From an uncultured Planctomycetales bacterium (GTDB lineage Bacteria; Planctomycetota; Planctomycetia; Isosphaerales; Isosphaeraceae): a stretch of DNA of 44,058 nucleotides. Of the stretch, positions 1-8,917 are shown piece after piece; the first letter of the stretch is position 1; each line of letters starts with the position of its first letter. Under the pieces are notes generated by a model, which ran no database searches, was not told the DNA's origin, and saw only the letters and a program-made list of their open reading frames with translations. Location: the NCBI GenBank assembly GCA_903926465.1, contig CAIYJE010000015.1, forward strand, positions 1-44,058, given 5' to 3'. The translations under genes and the position numbers were made by a program.

Positions 1-2862
1 CCCAGCGGCGCGCAGGCAAAAGAGCACTCCGGGCGGGATACCATGTTCGCCCTCAATACGGGCGGATGTCACGGCCATGGTGCCCAGTGGGTAGCGGTCA
101 AGTGTGCCGGGGTGCTCTTTGAGGTAGCCGGCCAGGTCGATGCGGAAATCGTTGAGCGTGAGGTCGGCAATGGAAACGCCGCTCGATAGGTCTTCCAGAT
201 CAATAACGGCCTCTTGCAGCCTGAGCAGTTGCTTCCGGCGATATTCAAGGTCGTTCATCTGATTGCCGGCGGGCTGCTCGATGATGTTTTCCTCGCCGGT
301 GGCCGAGATATCCAGCAAGACCATGCGGCCGCTGACGCGCTGTTCGAGGTTGATGTATTCTTCGAGCTCGATGTTGGGCCAGAAGTTGACGAGCTGAATT
401 TGGCTGTTGGGGGAGCCAATGCGGTCGATCCGGCCGAACCGCTGGATGATGCGGACGGGGTTCCAGTGAATATCGTAGTTGACCAGGTAATCACAATCCT
501 GGAGGTTCTGACCTTCAGAAATGCAATCGGTGGCGATCAGCAGATCGAGTTCCCCTTCGCTGGCTAGTTCGGCAGGTCGTTCCTTGGAACGTGGCGAGAA
601 CGCGGAAAGAATGCTGGCCAGATCTCGCCTGAGTTTGGGGAGCGTGGTCTGGTTCTGGCCGGTGCCGGTGACCAGGGCCGCGTGCAGGCCATGCTTCTTG
701 AGCGCCCAGGGGGCCAGTTCGTCGTACAGGTAACGGGCGGTATCGGCGAAGGCCGTGAACACGATCACCTTGCGGTTGCCCGGGTTGAGTGGGTTCTGGA
801 GTTTGGTTTCAATCACCTGTCGGAGCGCATCGAGCTTGGCGTCACGTGCGGCGCTCACCTGGTGGGCGGCTGAATACAGCGTGGCCAGGCGGTTACGATC
901 TTCGATCAGGTCTTGCCGCCACCGCACCAGATCGGCATCTTGTAGCAACACCTTGACCTTCTTGCCCACAAGCAGGCTCTCGAAGCTGGGGTCATCCAGA
1001 TCAACGTCTTCGATCTCGATCTCTTCGACCGACTCGGCCTGGGACTCGACCCGGGCCAAAATTTGTTCGACGTCGGCAAGCTGACGCCGCAACGTGAGCG
1101 CGAACGATGGCACCGCACTTTCCATGCGCTTGAGCAGGTTGACCCGCAGCAAGTGAACCAGGCTTTCTTCACGGTCGGCCTGGCGAAAATACCCTTCGCC
1201 GCCACGGATCTGGGTGCTGTACTTCTGGTCGTAGGCGGCTTGCTTGTGGGGGAGCACGTACCGCAGTGGAGCATAGGCGCTCAGGTTGATCCGGCGAATC
1301 TCGTCATTGATCTGACGGATGGTTTGAAAATTGCCTGAAAGATCCACGTCAGGCTTGATGTTGATGGGTTTTAGGCGATCGGGGAATCGGCCGGTTTCCT
1401 CGGTACCGTAATATTTTTCGACATGCTTGCGCGACCGGGCGATGGTCAGCAGGTCCAGCAGCTTGAAGTAATCAAACCCCAGCATATCCATGAGCCGACC
1501 GGACGTGCGGTCGACGTCTTCCTGACCAAGCCAGCGGTTGAACTGGGCCTGCGCCTGGCGTACGGTGGCGTCGATGCTGGGGATGCCGTGCCCGGCCAAG
1601 GCGGTTTCGTCTCCCTCGGTCACGAAGGCGATCTGGTTCTTGAGGTCGGCCAGCCGATTATTGACGGGCGTGGCGGACAGCATGAGCACCCGGGTTTTAA
1701 CCCCTTCCTTGATAATCCTGCGCATCAGGCGGTCGTACCGGGTTTCACCATCCTTGCGTGGGGTTTTCTTGTTACGGAAGTTGTGCGATTCGTCAATCAC
1801 CACCAGGTCATAGTTACCCCAATTCACGTGCGAAAGCTCGATATCGCCCGAGAGGCCGCCATCGCGTGAGAGGTCGGTGTGGTTCAGCACATCGTAATGG
1901 AACCGGTCGGAAGCCAGAATGTTGCGGCGGTCGTTTGACTTGTAGAGGGTCCAGTTGTCACGGAGCCGCTTGGGACAAAGCACCAGCACGCGATCATTGC
2001 GCAGCTCGTGATACTTGATCACGGCCAGGGCCTCAAAGGTTTTGCCCAGGCCCACGCTATCGGCAATGATGCAGCCGCCCAGGCGTTCGAGCTTGTCGAT
2101 GGCTCCGATCACGCCATCTCGCTGAAATTTAAAGAGTTTCTTCCAGACGGTCGTGTTGCGGATACCAGTGGCCGATTTGATGATCCGCTCTTCGTCCAGT
2201 TCTTCGCCCAGGTTCTTGAATAGGTGGAGCAGTGTGAGGTGATAGATCAGGGCCGGCGGCTGGTGCGAGGTGAGCGCCTGGAGCCGGGCAACAAGGTCAC
2301 GTTTCGGTTGTTTGGTGGCGGGCAAATTGTTCCAGAGGCCCGTGAACCAGGCACCCAGAAGCGCCGCTTCTTCGGGGGTTTCGGAACTCTGGATCAGCGA
2401 GTAGGGGTTGCCGGGCGTAATTCCCAGCCCCTCGGTGGTAAACGGGGCGGTTCCGCTGATGACCCGGGTGAAGCCCTGACCTTCTTTTCCCAGGACCACC
2501 GTCGACTGGGGAACCGGTCCTGCCAAGGTGCGAACCTCGGCCTTCTTTTCCAGCCATTCCAGGCACTGGCTGGCCAGCCAGCGGGCGTGCAAGCGGTTCC
2601 GGAAGGGCCGATCGGACTCTGTTCCCAGCAGAGAAAGCTCTGTGGATGCCGGATCTGGCACCACGAGACGACATTGAGAAACGTGTTTCAGCAGGTCTTG
2701 CAGCTCGGCAAAGGCAAACAGGCCGAATTCCGGCGTGGCCAGGTCGAGTGTGGCCTGGGGCTCCAGGCTTCGCCTGAGTTCATCGATCACACGATCATTA
2801 CCGGCATTGCGAATCAGTTTCATGTGATCGTTTGCAAAATCAAGCGGAGGGACAGAAAACAT
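1..2862 (-). CDS. PLD-like/SNF2-family DNA helicase, C-terminus cut by window edge
   Basis: The minus-strand frame from the ATG at 2860-2862 is open to base 1 (954 codons), so the 3' end lies outside the window. It is an ATP-dependent superfamily 2 helicase/translocase of the SNF2/RapA type. Motif I reads SVGLGKT near residue 270, motif II is DESH near 357, motif III is LSATP near 395, and motifs V/VI read TDCISEGQNLQD and QRFGRIDRIG near 770-815. The first 200 or so residues resemble the PLD-like domain often found in front of such helicases, but I see no clear HxK catalytic motif. Helicases of this build commonly sit beside methyltransferases or other defence genes (family knowledge); the neighbours that would show this are beyond the left edge. 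No good Shine-Dalgarno precedes the ATG. Helicase class is confident, biological role is inference. Confidence 0.9.
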   Translation of the reverse strand, partial: MFSVPPLDFANDHMKLIRNAGNDRVIDELRRSLEPQATLDLATPEFGLFAFAELQDLLKHVSQCRLVVPDPASTELSLLGTESDRPFRNRLHARWLASQCLEWLEKKAEVRTLAGPVPQSTVVLGKEGQGFTRVISGTAPFTTEGLGITPGNPYSLIQSSETPEEAALLGAWFTGLWNNLPATKQPKRDLVARLQALTSHQPPALIYHLTLLHLFKNLGEELDEERIIKSATGIRNTTVWKKLFKFQRDGVIGAIDKLERLGGCIIADSVGLGKTFEALAVIKYHELRNDRVLVLCPKRLRDNWTLYKSNDRRNILASDRFHYDVLNHTDLSRDGGLSGDIELSHVNWGNYDLVVIDESHNFRNKKTPRKDGETRYDRLMRRIIKEGVKTRVLMLSATPVNNRLADLKNQIAFVTEGDETALAGHGIPSIDATVRQAQAQFNRWLGQEDVDRTSGRLMDMLGFDYFKLLDLLTIARSRKHVEKYYGTEETGRFPDRLKPINIKPDVDLSGNFQTIRQINDEIRRINLSAYAPLRYVLPHKQAAYDQKYSTQIRGGEGYFRQADREESLVHLLRVNLLKRMESAVPSFALTLRRQLADVEQILARVESQAESVEEIEIEDVDLDDPSFESLLVGKKVKVLLQDADLVRWRQDLIEDRNRLATLYSAAHQVSAARDAKLDALRQVIETKLQNPLNPGNRKVIVFTAFADTARYLYDELAPWALKKHGLHAALVTGTGQNQTTLPKLRRDLASILSAFSPRSKERPAELASEGELDLLIATDCISEGQNLQDCDYLVNYDIHWNPVRIIQRFGRIDRIGSPNSQIQLVNFWPNIELEEYINLEQRVSGRMVLLDISATGEENIIEQPAGNQMNDLEYRRKQLLRLQEAVIDLEDLSSGVSIADLTLNDFRIDLAGYLKEHPGTLDRYPLGTMAVTSARIEGEHGIPPGVLFCLRAAG

Positions 2863-3068
2863 AGGAAGGTCACGGACCGAGATTGCCGAGCATCCGAACC
2901 AATTTCAACAGTCAGGAACCGATGAGTCAAGCGGCTCAACCATGCTCAGCTAACTGCGACCCCACGCTATTAAACAGGCTCCCATTGCGATAGGCTTCCA
3001 ACGACTGTTACAGTCCATTGAAATGAGATCGACGCGGTTCCACGGGCGTGGCGCGGAAGAGGCTCGCC

Positions 3069-3479
3069 ATGATGGTTGTCACCTCACGAGCTGAGTTTGA
3101 AAAACTGGTCGAGGTGCGGATGCGGCAAGCCCGGCTCCTCATCAACGCCAATGACTGGGACGGAGCTTACTACCTGGCTGGGTATGCGGTCGAGTTCGCG
3201 CTCAAGGTTCTGATCATCGCCGAGGTGATGAAGTCTGACGGATTCCCAGGAAAGAAGCAGGCCGAAAACTTCTACAAGCATGATTTGACAATCCTCCGCA
3301 AAGAGGCTGGTCTGGCCGAGGCGATGAACCGTGATCCTGCGGTGAGCGACCTGTGAGAGATCGTCAAGGACTGGAGTGAACAGAGTCGCTACAAGATCGG
3401 CACTTCTGAGCGGCAAGCCAAGGATCTTTACGAGGCGATTGAAAAAGGAGTCCTCCCATGGATCCAAGCACGCTGGTAG
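3069..3479 (+). pseudogene. HEPN-domain protein interrupted by in-frame TGA
   Basis: The reading frame from ATG 3069 (preceded by GAAGAGG) gives a HEPN-type helical domain with the segment YYLAGYAVEFALKVLI and then YKHDLTILRKEAGL, typical of small HEPN proteins. It stops at TGA 3354-3356 after 95 residues. The same frame then continues without interruption for 40 more codons (EIVKDWSEQSRYKIGTSER and on to PWIQARW) and ends at TAG 3477-3479. That tail looks like the normal C-terminus of this family, and the stop falls where a Trp would fit, so a single TGG to TGA change would explain it. The downstream gene overlaps its last 22 bases, as in an operon. HEPN proteins are often RNases in toxin or defence systems; whether the truncated form works is unknown. 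Sequencing error or suppression of the stop is also possible. Confidence 0.75.
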
Positions 3480-4087
3480 AGAATCAGATCGACGAAGGGC
3501 GACGGTTTGTCGAGCGATTCGCCGTCGATGGCAACCCACTCCAGGCCGCTTTCTGGGTCGAAACGGCCGAGGACGGGCTATGGTTTCTGTATGTTGTGAC
3601 CGACCTGATCGACCGTGAAGGGCCCGCTTCTGCCTACCGGGCCGTAAATGCATCACTGAGGAAGCTTGGCGAACTGTGGCTCACCGGTTCTGAAATCAAG
3701 GTGATCAGCCCTGGAGACTCCGTTGCAAAAGATGTCCTCTCCCTCATGAGTCGAAACACGGGGCGGCTTGCCACTCGATTTGAAGGCCAGACGCTCGGCT
3801 CTATTGGCGTGGAACAGGTCTACATTTACCCGGCGCATCTGTTCACACTCACACGACCCAACCCGATGACCACGGAAGAGATTGGCCAGAATATCGTCCG
3901 GCTCATGAACCGCGGACCAGGTCTGCTCCACTCCTCCCGTGTTGACCTGAAAGACGGAACACGCTTCAACGGTGTCCCATTTTCGCTCCAACTGGGAACC
4001 AAGAATGCCGTTGTTGTTCAGTTTATCGTGGATGGCGAGGCGGCCCCCCGCGTGACTCGCCTCGACGAGATCTCTTCGATCTTGTGA
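3458..4087 (+). CDS. Protein of unknown function coupled to the HEPN gene
   Basis: A 209-residue soluble protein starts at ATG 3458 with AGGAG a few bases upstream, and this Shine-Dalgarno lies inside the end of the HEPN reading frame. The 22-base overlap suggests the two genes are translated as a pair. I do not recognise the family. There is no signal peptide or membrane segment. The first 80 residues are rich in aromatic and acidic residues (FWVETAEDGLWFLYVV) and the end is a beta-rich stretch (FSLQLGTKNAVVVQFIVDG). Partnering with a HEPN gene suggests an antitoxin, sensor or effector partner, but that is inference from position only. The ORF itself is well supported by the ribosome binding site and codon use. 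Confidence 0.7.
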   Translation: MDPSTLVENQIDEGRRFVERFAVDGNPLQAAFWVETAEDGLWFLYVVTDLIDREGPASAYRAVNASLRKLGELWLTGSEIKVISPGDSVAKDVLSLMSRNTGRLATRFEGQTLGSIGVEQVYIYPAHLFTLTRPNPMTTEEIGQNIVRLMNRGPGLLHSSRVDLKDGTRFNGVPFSLQLGTKNAVVVQFIVDGEAAPRVTRLDEISSIL

Positions 4088-4198
4088 ACGGGATACCGCC
4101 TGGCAAAGCAAGAGCACGCCACCCATCAATTGCCAAACTTTGTTCCACCGGCGGCATTCCACGAATCCCGTGGTGGCGCACAAAATACAAAGACCGGG

Positions 4199-5386
4199 TC
4201 ACATCATCAGGTGGGCCAGTTTGCCCAGAATCTCGGAGATTGGCAGGGCCGTCCACAGCAGAGGAACCAGGGGGAACAGGGCCGCGGCCACCAGCATTTT
4301 CAATGATTTCTTGTCAAATAGAATGACCTGCATCTCTTGGATATGGTCATAAACCTGGGCGAGCATGGCTACCGAGGTGGCGTCTGGATTCCCGAGCAGC
4401 TTGCCGGGATCGGTACCCGGGTCACGCACCCAGCGCTCATCGAACGCACGATCGTGCCCTCCCACCAGCCTGGCAAACTCATAAAGCCCACTCACCCGAC
4501 ATTTCCGCAACTGGTTGGCAAAGACCAGCAACGGAGCGTGCAAAACCAGCAGGCAGACCGCCACCAGCACCACCACGTGATACTTCAACGAATTCAGAGA
4601 TGTGTCATGATGCAAGATCTCATACGCAAAGCCTCCAGAGATCACGGCAGAGACGGCCATCACAATGGGGGCGTAACCAACCAGCCCCGACGCCAGGAAA
4701 CCAAGCCCACCAGCTTGATCAGGATGTGTGGGGGTGAGTTCCAGTTTCAAACTGGAAATTTGCGCCAGGAAGCTGGCCCAGAGTAAATAGACCCAAAGCC
4801 ATCGCAGCAAGAAAAAGAACAGGATTGGTAAGCTGACCAGAATGTACCACCAGCCGGCCGGGGTGATTGTCATCTGCGTGGTCCGACTCCAGCTCGCCTC
4901 CCGGGACCCCAGACCCACTCCCACCTGCATGACCAGCGGAAGCACGCACGCCAGGACCAGAATCACCGCTTCCCCCAGGTTGGAATTCCGCCAGCCAAGA
5001 ACGGTGGCCTGGGCGTTGGCAAACGCCTCTTGATCTTGCTCCCGCACCAGCCCTGCCCTCAGAAACTGGCGGGTTTGCCGGGCCATGCTCTTCTCAACCA
5101 AACGCCTGGCCAGCTCAAGCAGGGGAAGCACAAACAAGAACCGGCTGTAAATCACCGGATATTCGAGCAGCGGTACCCGCACCAGTTCACGGCCCCACGC
5201 CTCACCCCTGAGCAGCGACAAACACAGCAGCGGGACCCAGGTCACCAGAATCAAAAGCAAGATCTTCAGCGCCCGCCGCTTGCCATGGGCCTCGCCCAGC
5301 CCCACCAGACATGCCAACCGGTAGGCTGGTCCATTGCGAACCAGTGAGAGATCTCCGAGCTTCATATCCTGGGAGTGGATCGCCAT
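4199..5386 (-). CDS. Polytopic inner-membrane protein of unknown function
   Basis: This protein of about 395 residues has six or more hydrophobic segments, including KILLLILVTWVPLLCLSLL near the N-terminus and LVSLPILFFFLLRWLWVYLL and VVVLVAVCLLVLHAPLLVF further on. The pattern of an N-terminal NGPAYRLACLVGL segment followed by the first membrane span resembles a family of uncharacterised bacterial membrane proteins. I chose ATG 5386; a second ATG at 5365, just after AGGAT, is equally possible. The frame is open upstream to a TTG at 5503, but that extension lacks a credible start. It stands alone, convergent with the gene ending at 4087. Substrate and function cannot be read from the sequence. 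Confidence 0.75.
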   Translation of the reverse strand: MAIHSQDMKLGDLSLVRNGPAYRLACLVGLGEAHGKRRALKILLLILVTWVPLLCLSLLRGEAWGRELVRVPLLEYPVIYSRFLFVLPLLELARRLVEKSMARQTRQFLRAGLVREQDQEAFANAQATVLGWRNSNLGEAVILVLACVLPLVMQVGVGLGSREASWSRTTQMTITPAGWWYILVSLPILFFFLLRWLWVYLLWASFLAQISSLKLELTPTHPDQAGGLGFLASGLVGYAPIVMAVSAVISGGFAYEILHHDTSLNSLKYHVVVLVAVCLLVLHAPLLVFANQLRKCRVSGLYEFARLVGGHDRAFDERWVRDPGTDPGKLLGNPDATSVAMLAQVYDHIQEMQVILFDKKSLKMLVAAALFPLVPLLWTALPISEILGKLAHLMM

Positions 5387-5851
5387 GGTCGTTGTCAGCT
5401 TCCCAAAAAAGGGGGCCAAGAATTGCAGCCACGGCCAGGGGTCTTGAAGCAGAGCCCCTCGCTCACGCAGCGAGGCCGTGAGGAGTGGGCCGGCCAAACG
5501 CAACGCCAGTCACGGGCACCCGCCACTCTTGACCCTGATCCTGGCTTGGACCGGGAAGCACCAGCCCCCTGTTTAGGTGTATCCTTACACCCAGGTCCGC
5601 GTCACGCAATCCATATTCTGGCCATTACTTTCGCTCAATCGACCAGTCGGACACGGCAGGACGGGCCCTGCCAATTATTTGGTTTGGACGGAAGGTTCTC
5701 CCAGATTTGGACTGTTCCTCCTGGAAAAGCTGGTATGCTCTAGACATTGGAATACAATTGTTGGAAGTTGATCGTGATGGCCGCAGGACGGATCTGCCTG
5801 CCGGGGGTTTCCCTTGGTTTCGCAACAACCATCGAACGATTGCCGCGGTGA
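5387..5851. other. Intergenic region with a small hairpin, no gene seen
   Basis: This 465-base stretch separates two divergent genes and should hold both promoters. A 6-bp perfect inverted repeat (GGTGTA TCCT TACACC) lies near 5574-5589. A TATGCT box at 5734-5739 could be a -10 element for the carotenoid operon, but no good -35 element sits 16-18 bases upstream of it. I see no RNA gene or credible coding frame. Confidence 0.4.
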
Positions 5852-7057
5852 GTGAGATTTGCCTCGCTTTCCTCCCGGGAACCATCCGTGCCGCACGCTT
5901 CGTACCCTCCGCTGACTGTTGAGCAACTCTCGCCCGCATCTGACCGACATCATGTTGATCAGGTGCTGGCTCAGTTTTTGGATGAAGCGCGCTGCCGCTT
6001 CGCCAGTAACCCCCATGCTCAGCCCCTGTTTGACCAGGCGGCCGAGTTCGTGCTGGAGGGGGGTAAGCGGATCAGGCCCCGGCTCTGCCTGGCCAGCTAT
6101 CGGATTTTGACTCATCGCCAAGAGCCGCCGCACCCGGCGCTCAATGCCGCCTCGTGTTTTGAACTGTTCCATGCCTTCATGCTGGTGCATGACGACCTGA
6201 TTGACGGTAGCACCCTGCGGCGAGACGGCCTGGCCCTGCACGAACAGATCCGGCTTTCGGCCATTGCCCCCGAAACGGGTACGGGCCGGAAACGGGCGGC
6301 CGACCTGGGCTTGGTGGCCGGCGACCTGCTGTGCGCCCTGGGCATGAGACTGCTGGCCCAGGCCGGCCTTTCCGATGCCGTTTATGGGCGGGCCAGCCGG
6401 TTGATGTCGGAAATTTTGCTGGAAACGGGGGTCGGCCAGACCCTGGACATTGCCTTTGACATTGCCGACCTGGAGACCCTGACCGAGCCCCAGATTCTGG
6501 ATGCCTACCTCCGAAAAACCTCGCGATATAGCGTGTCTGGGCCGCTGGTGCTGGGCGGCATTCTGGCAGGTGCCAGCGAACGAGTGATTCAGGCACTCAG
6601 CCAGTTTGGCGACCTGCTGGGGCTGGGCTACCAGCTCCAGAACGATCTCGACGCCTTGGAACACGACCCCACCAGTGGTGGCGATTATCCAGACCTGGAC
6701 GGTGGCAAACGGACATGGGTACTTTGGACTGCCTATCAGCGCCTGGACGATGCCGGCAAACGGGCCTTACAAGATGCCCTGGCCGACCCCGTGAGCCTGG
6801 CCAGACGCATTCGCCTTTTCCGCCTGATCCAGGCCAGCGGCGCCATTGCCGCCGGCCGTGTGCGGCTTCAGAACTGGCGAAACGAGGCCGCGGCCAGCAT
6901 CCGAGACGCCACCCTCACTCCCAACCAGGAATGTTCGCTGCTCACGCTCATTGAGTTATTGCCTGGTCGGCATGCCACCCCCAGCGGGGCCGCGGCCAGC
7001 ATGGAGTCTGCGTATATTGGCCCCTTGGTGGAACTGGCCGAAAAGGCCACCGCCTGA
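5852..7057 (+). CDS. crtE: Polyprenyl (geranylgeranyl-type) diphosphate synthase
   Basis: This enzyme makes a long-chain isoprenyl diphosphate from IPP and an allylic primer, the first committed step feeding the crt genes downstream. The GGKRIRPRLCL segment near residue 70 is the usual start of the fold. The first aspartate-rich motif is HDDLIDGSTLRR near residue 113 and the second is YQLQNDLDALEHD near 262; both Mg-binding sites look intact. At 401 residues it is longer than the usual 290-340, with extra C-terminal sequence past residue 330. The GTG at 5852 gives the longest frame; a GTG at 5888 is also possible. It is followed 114 bases later by crtI. Product chain length (C15, C20 or longer) cannot be fixed by eye, so crtE is assigned from context. 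Confidence 0.85.
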   Translation: MRFASLSSREPSVPHASYPPLTVEQLSPASDRHHVDQVLAQFLDEARCRFASNPHAQPLFDQAAEFVLEGGKRIRPRLCLASYRILTHRQEPPHPALNAASCFELFHAFMLVHDDLIDGSTLRRDGLALHEQIRLSAIAPETGTGRKRAADLGLVAGDLLCALGMRLLAQAGLSDAVYGRASRLMSEILLETGVGQTLDIAFDIADLETLTEPQILDAYLRKTSRYSVSGPLVLGGILAGASERVIQALSQFGDLLGLGYQLQNDLDALEHDPTSGGDYPDLDGGKRTWVLWTAYQRLDDAGKRALQDALADPVSLARRIRLFRLIQASGAIAAGRVRLQNWRNEAAASIRDATLTPNQECSLLTLIELLPGRHATPSGAAASMESAYIGPLVELAEKATA

Positions 7058-7171
7058 GGTCTGGCACGGGCAACCCACTCTGATCCCATTCCCAAGGCCG
7101 GTACCGCCTGTTCCAAGCCAACCCGGCTTTCAGGGGCGTGGCCAGCCCTTGATCCTGTCCCACTGTTATTC

Positions 7172-8716
7172 ATGGATGTTGATGATCTGATGAGCGTACT
7201 GCGTTCGGCGTCCAGCAACCAGACTTCGCCAGGCTCGAAATCACCCAGGCTGGGCCGGACGGCGGTGGTGATTGGCAGTGGATTCGGCGGCCTGGCGGCG
7301 GCCATCCGGCTCCAGGCCAAAGGGTACCAGACTACCATCCTGGAAATGCGTGACCAACCCGGCGGCCGGGCGTACGTGTACCGAGATCAGGGGTTCACCT
7401 ATGATGCAGGCCCCACCATCATCACCGTTCCGTTCATCCTGGATGAACTGGCTGAGATTGCCGGCAAATCGCTGGATTCCTACATTAAAATTGTCCCCTG
7501 CGACCCGTTTTACCGGATCTTTTTTGACGACGGCGAAACCTTTGATTATGTGGGCGATCCGGCTCGCTTCGAGGCCGAGATCCTGCGTTTGAACCCCGGT
7601 GATCTGGAAGGCTATCGCCAGTACGCCGCCTACACCAAGCGGGTATTTGACCGTGCGTTCACAGACCTGGCCGCCCATTCGTTCGACTCGTTCTGGGAGA
7701 TGATCAAGGTGGCCCCAGACCTGATGCGTCTGCGGGCCGAACAGCCGGTCTTTCAGCGGGTTTCGCGTTTCATCCGTGACCCCAGGCTTCGGGTCGCCCT
7801 TTCGTTTGAGCCGCTCCTGATCGGTGGCAACCCGCTCCAGTCGTCGTCCATTTACGCGATGATCCATTACCTGGAGAAAACCTGGGGGGTCCACTTTGCG
7901 ATGGGGGGCACAGGCGCGCTGGTGAACGGCCTGGTGCGGATGTTTGAAGATATTGGAGGGACCCTGAAACTGGATGCCCGCGTGGCTGAGATTGAGGTGG
8001 AGGGGGGCAAAGTTCGCGGCTGCAGGCTGGGCAGTGGCGAGTTTTATCCCGCCGATGTGGTGGTGGCCAATGGTGATGTGGCCAATACCTACCGCAAGCT
8101 GATCAAGCCCGAACACCGCCGCAAGTGGACCGATCGCCGCCTGGAACGGATGCGGTACGCCATGAGCCTTTTCGTGATCTACTTCGGCACCAACCGCACG
8201 TATGAACACCTGCCCCACCATGCGATTGTGCTGGGGCCCCGGTATGAGGGCCTGCTGGGCGATATTTTTGACCGCAAGGTGCTGGCCAAGGACTTCTCTT
8301 TGTACCTGCACACCCCCACCCGGACCGACCCCAGCCTGGCCCCGCCCGGTTGCGAGTGCTTTTACGTGCTTTCGCCGGTTCCCCACCTGGGCGGCGGTCA
8401 AGACTGGGAAGCCATCAAGGACGAGTACGCCGACCGGATCCTGGCCTCACTGGAAAAAGAGCACCTGGTTCCCGACCTCCGCAAGCATCTGGTCTCCCAA
8501 CGGATCTTCACGCCTAATGACTTTGAGACCGAGCTGGATGCCTACATGGGGTCGGCCTTTCAGTTTGAGCCGGTGCTCACCCAAAGCGCCTGGTTCCGCC
8601 CGCACAATAAAAGCGAAGACGTTGAGAATCTGTTCTTTGTGGGGGCGGGTACCCATCCAGGGGCCGGCCTTCCGGGCGTGATCAGCAGCGCCAAGGTGCT
8701 GGAGAAGTTCATCTGA
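7172..8716 (+). CDS. crtI: CrtI-type carotenoid desaturase
   Basis: This FAD-dependent enzyme introduces double bonds into phytoene or a C30 analogue to make coloured polyenes. The N-terminal dinucleotide fold VIGSGFGGLAAAIRL starts near residue 34 and is followed by PGGRAYVYRDQGFTYDAGPT, a hallmark of CrtI/CrtN proteins. The C-terminal family signature NLFFVGAGTHPGAGLPGV lies near residue 485. The length of 514 residues is normal for the family. It lies between the prenyl synthase and crtB on the same strand. Whether the substrate is C40 phytoene or a C30 precursor made through squalene, as reported for some planctomycetes, cannot be told from the sequence. An alternative start is the ATG a few codons downstream, at MSVLRSA. 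Confidence 0.93.
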   Translation: MDVDDLMSVLRSASSNQTSPGSKSPRLGRTAVVIGSGFGGLAAAIRLQAKGYQTTILEMRDQPGGRAYVYRDQGFTYDAGPTIITVPFILDELAEIAGKSLDSYIKIVPCDPFYRIFFDDGETFDYVGDPARFEAEILRLNPGDLEGYRQYAAYTKRVFDRAFTDLAAHSFDSFWEMIKVAPDLMRLRAEQPVFQRVSRFIRDPRLRVALSFEPLLIGGNPLQSSSIYAMIHYLEKTWGVHFAMGGTGALVNGLVRMFEDIGGTLKLDARVAEIEVEGGKVRGCRLGSGEFYPADVVVANGDVANTYRKLIKPEHRRKWTDRRLERMRYAMSLFVIYFGTNRTYEHLPHHAIVLGPRYEGLLGDIFDRKVLAKDFSLYLHTPTRTDPSLAPPGCECFYVLSPVPHLGGGQDWEAIKDEYADRILASLEKEHLVPDLRKHLVSQRIFTPNDFETELDAYMGSAFQFEPVLTQSAWFRPHNKSEDVENLFFVGAGTHPGAGLPGVISSAKVLEKFI

Positions 8717-8802
8717 CGGCAGTTTGGCCCGCCGCAAAAACTGCCCAGGTTTCCCCTGAGACGCAACCGCTACATCCGGCCGAAACCGCCACTGGGGTTT
8801 TC

Positions 8803-8826
8803 TTGACATTCTTTCCCCAGGCCGCA
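8803..8826 (+). promoter_or_regulatory. Possible promoter before the small exported protein and crtB
   Basis: A perfect TTGACA box at 8803-8808 is followed after 16 bases by CATTGT, a weak -10 match. It sits about 90 bases before the ATG at 8918 and could drive the small exported protein and crtB separately from crtI. The -10 match is poor, so this is tentative. Confidence 0.3.
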
Positions 8827-8917
8827 TTGTGGACTGTATCTCACCTCGAACCCCCAGTCTGCACAATACCGAAGGTCGCCTGTTGGGTCCTTCGTTTTTT
8901 CTCCAGTGAGTCTTCCC

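Noticed and set aside
214-2925. Several plus-strand frames of 60-230 codons across the helicase region
   Set aside because: They are the antisense of a clear helicase reading frame and contain no protein motifs.
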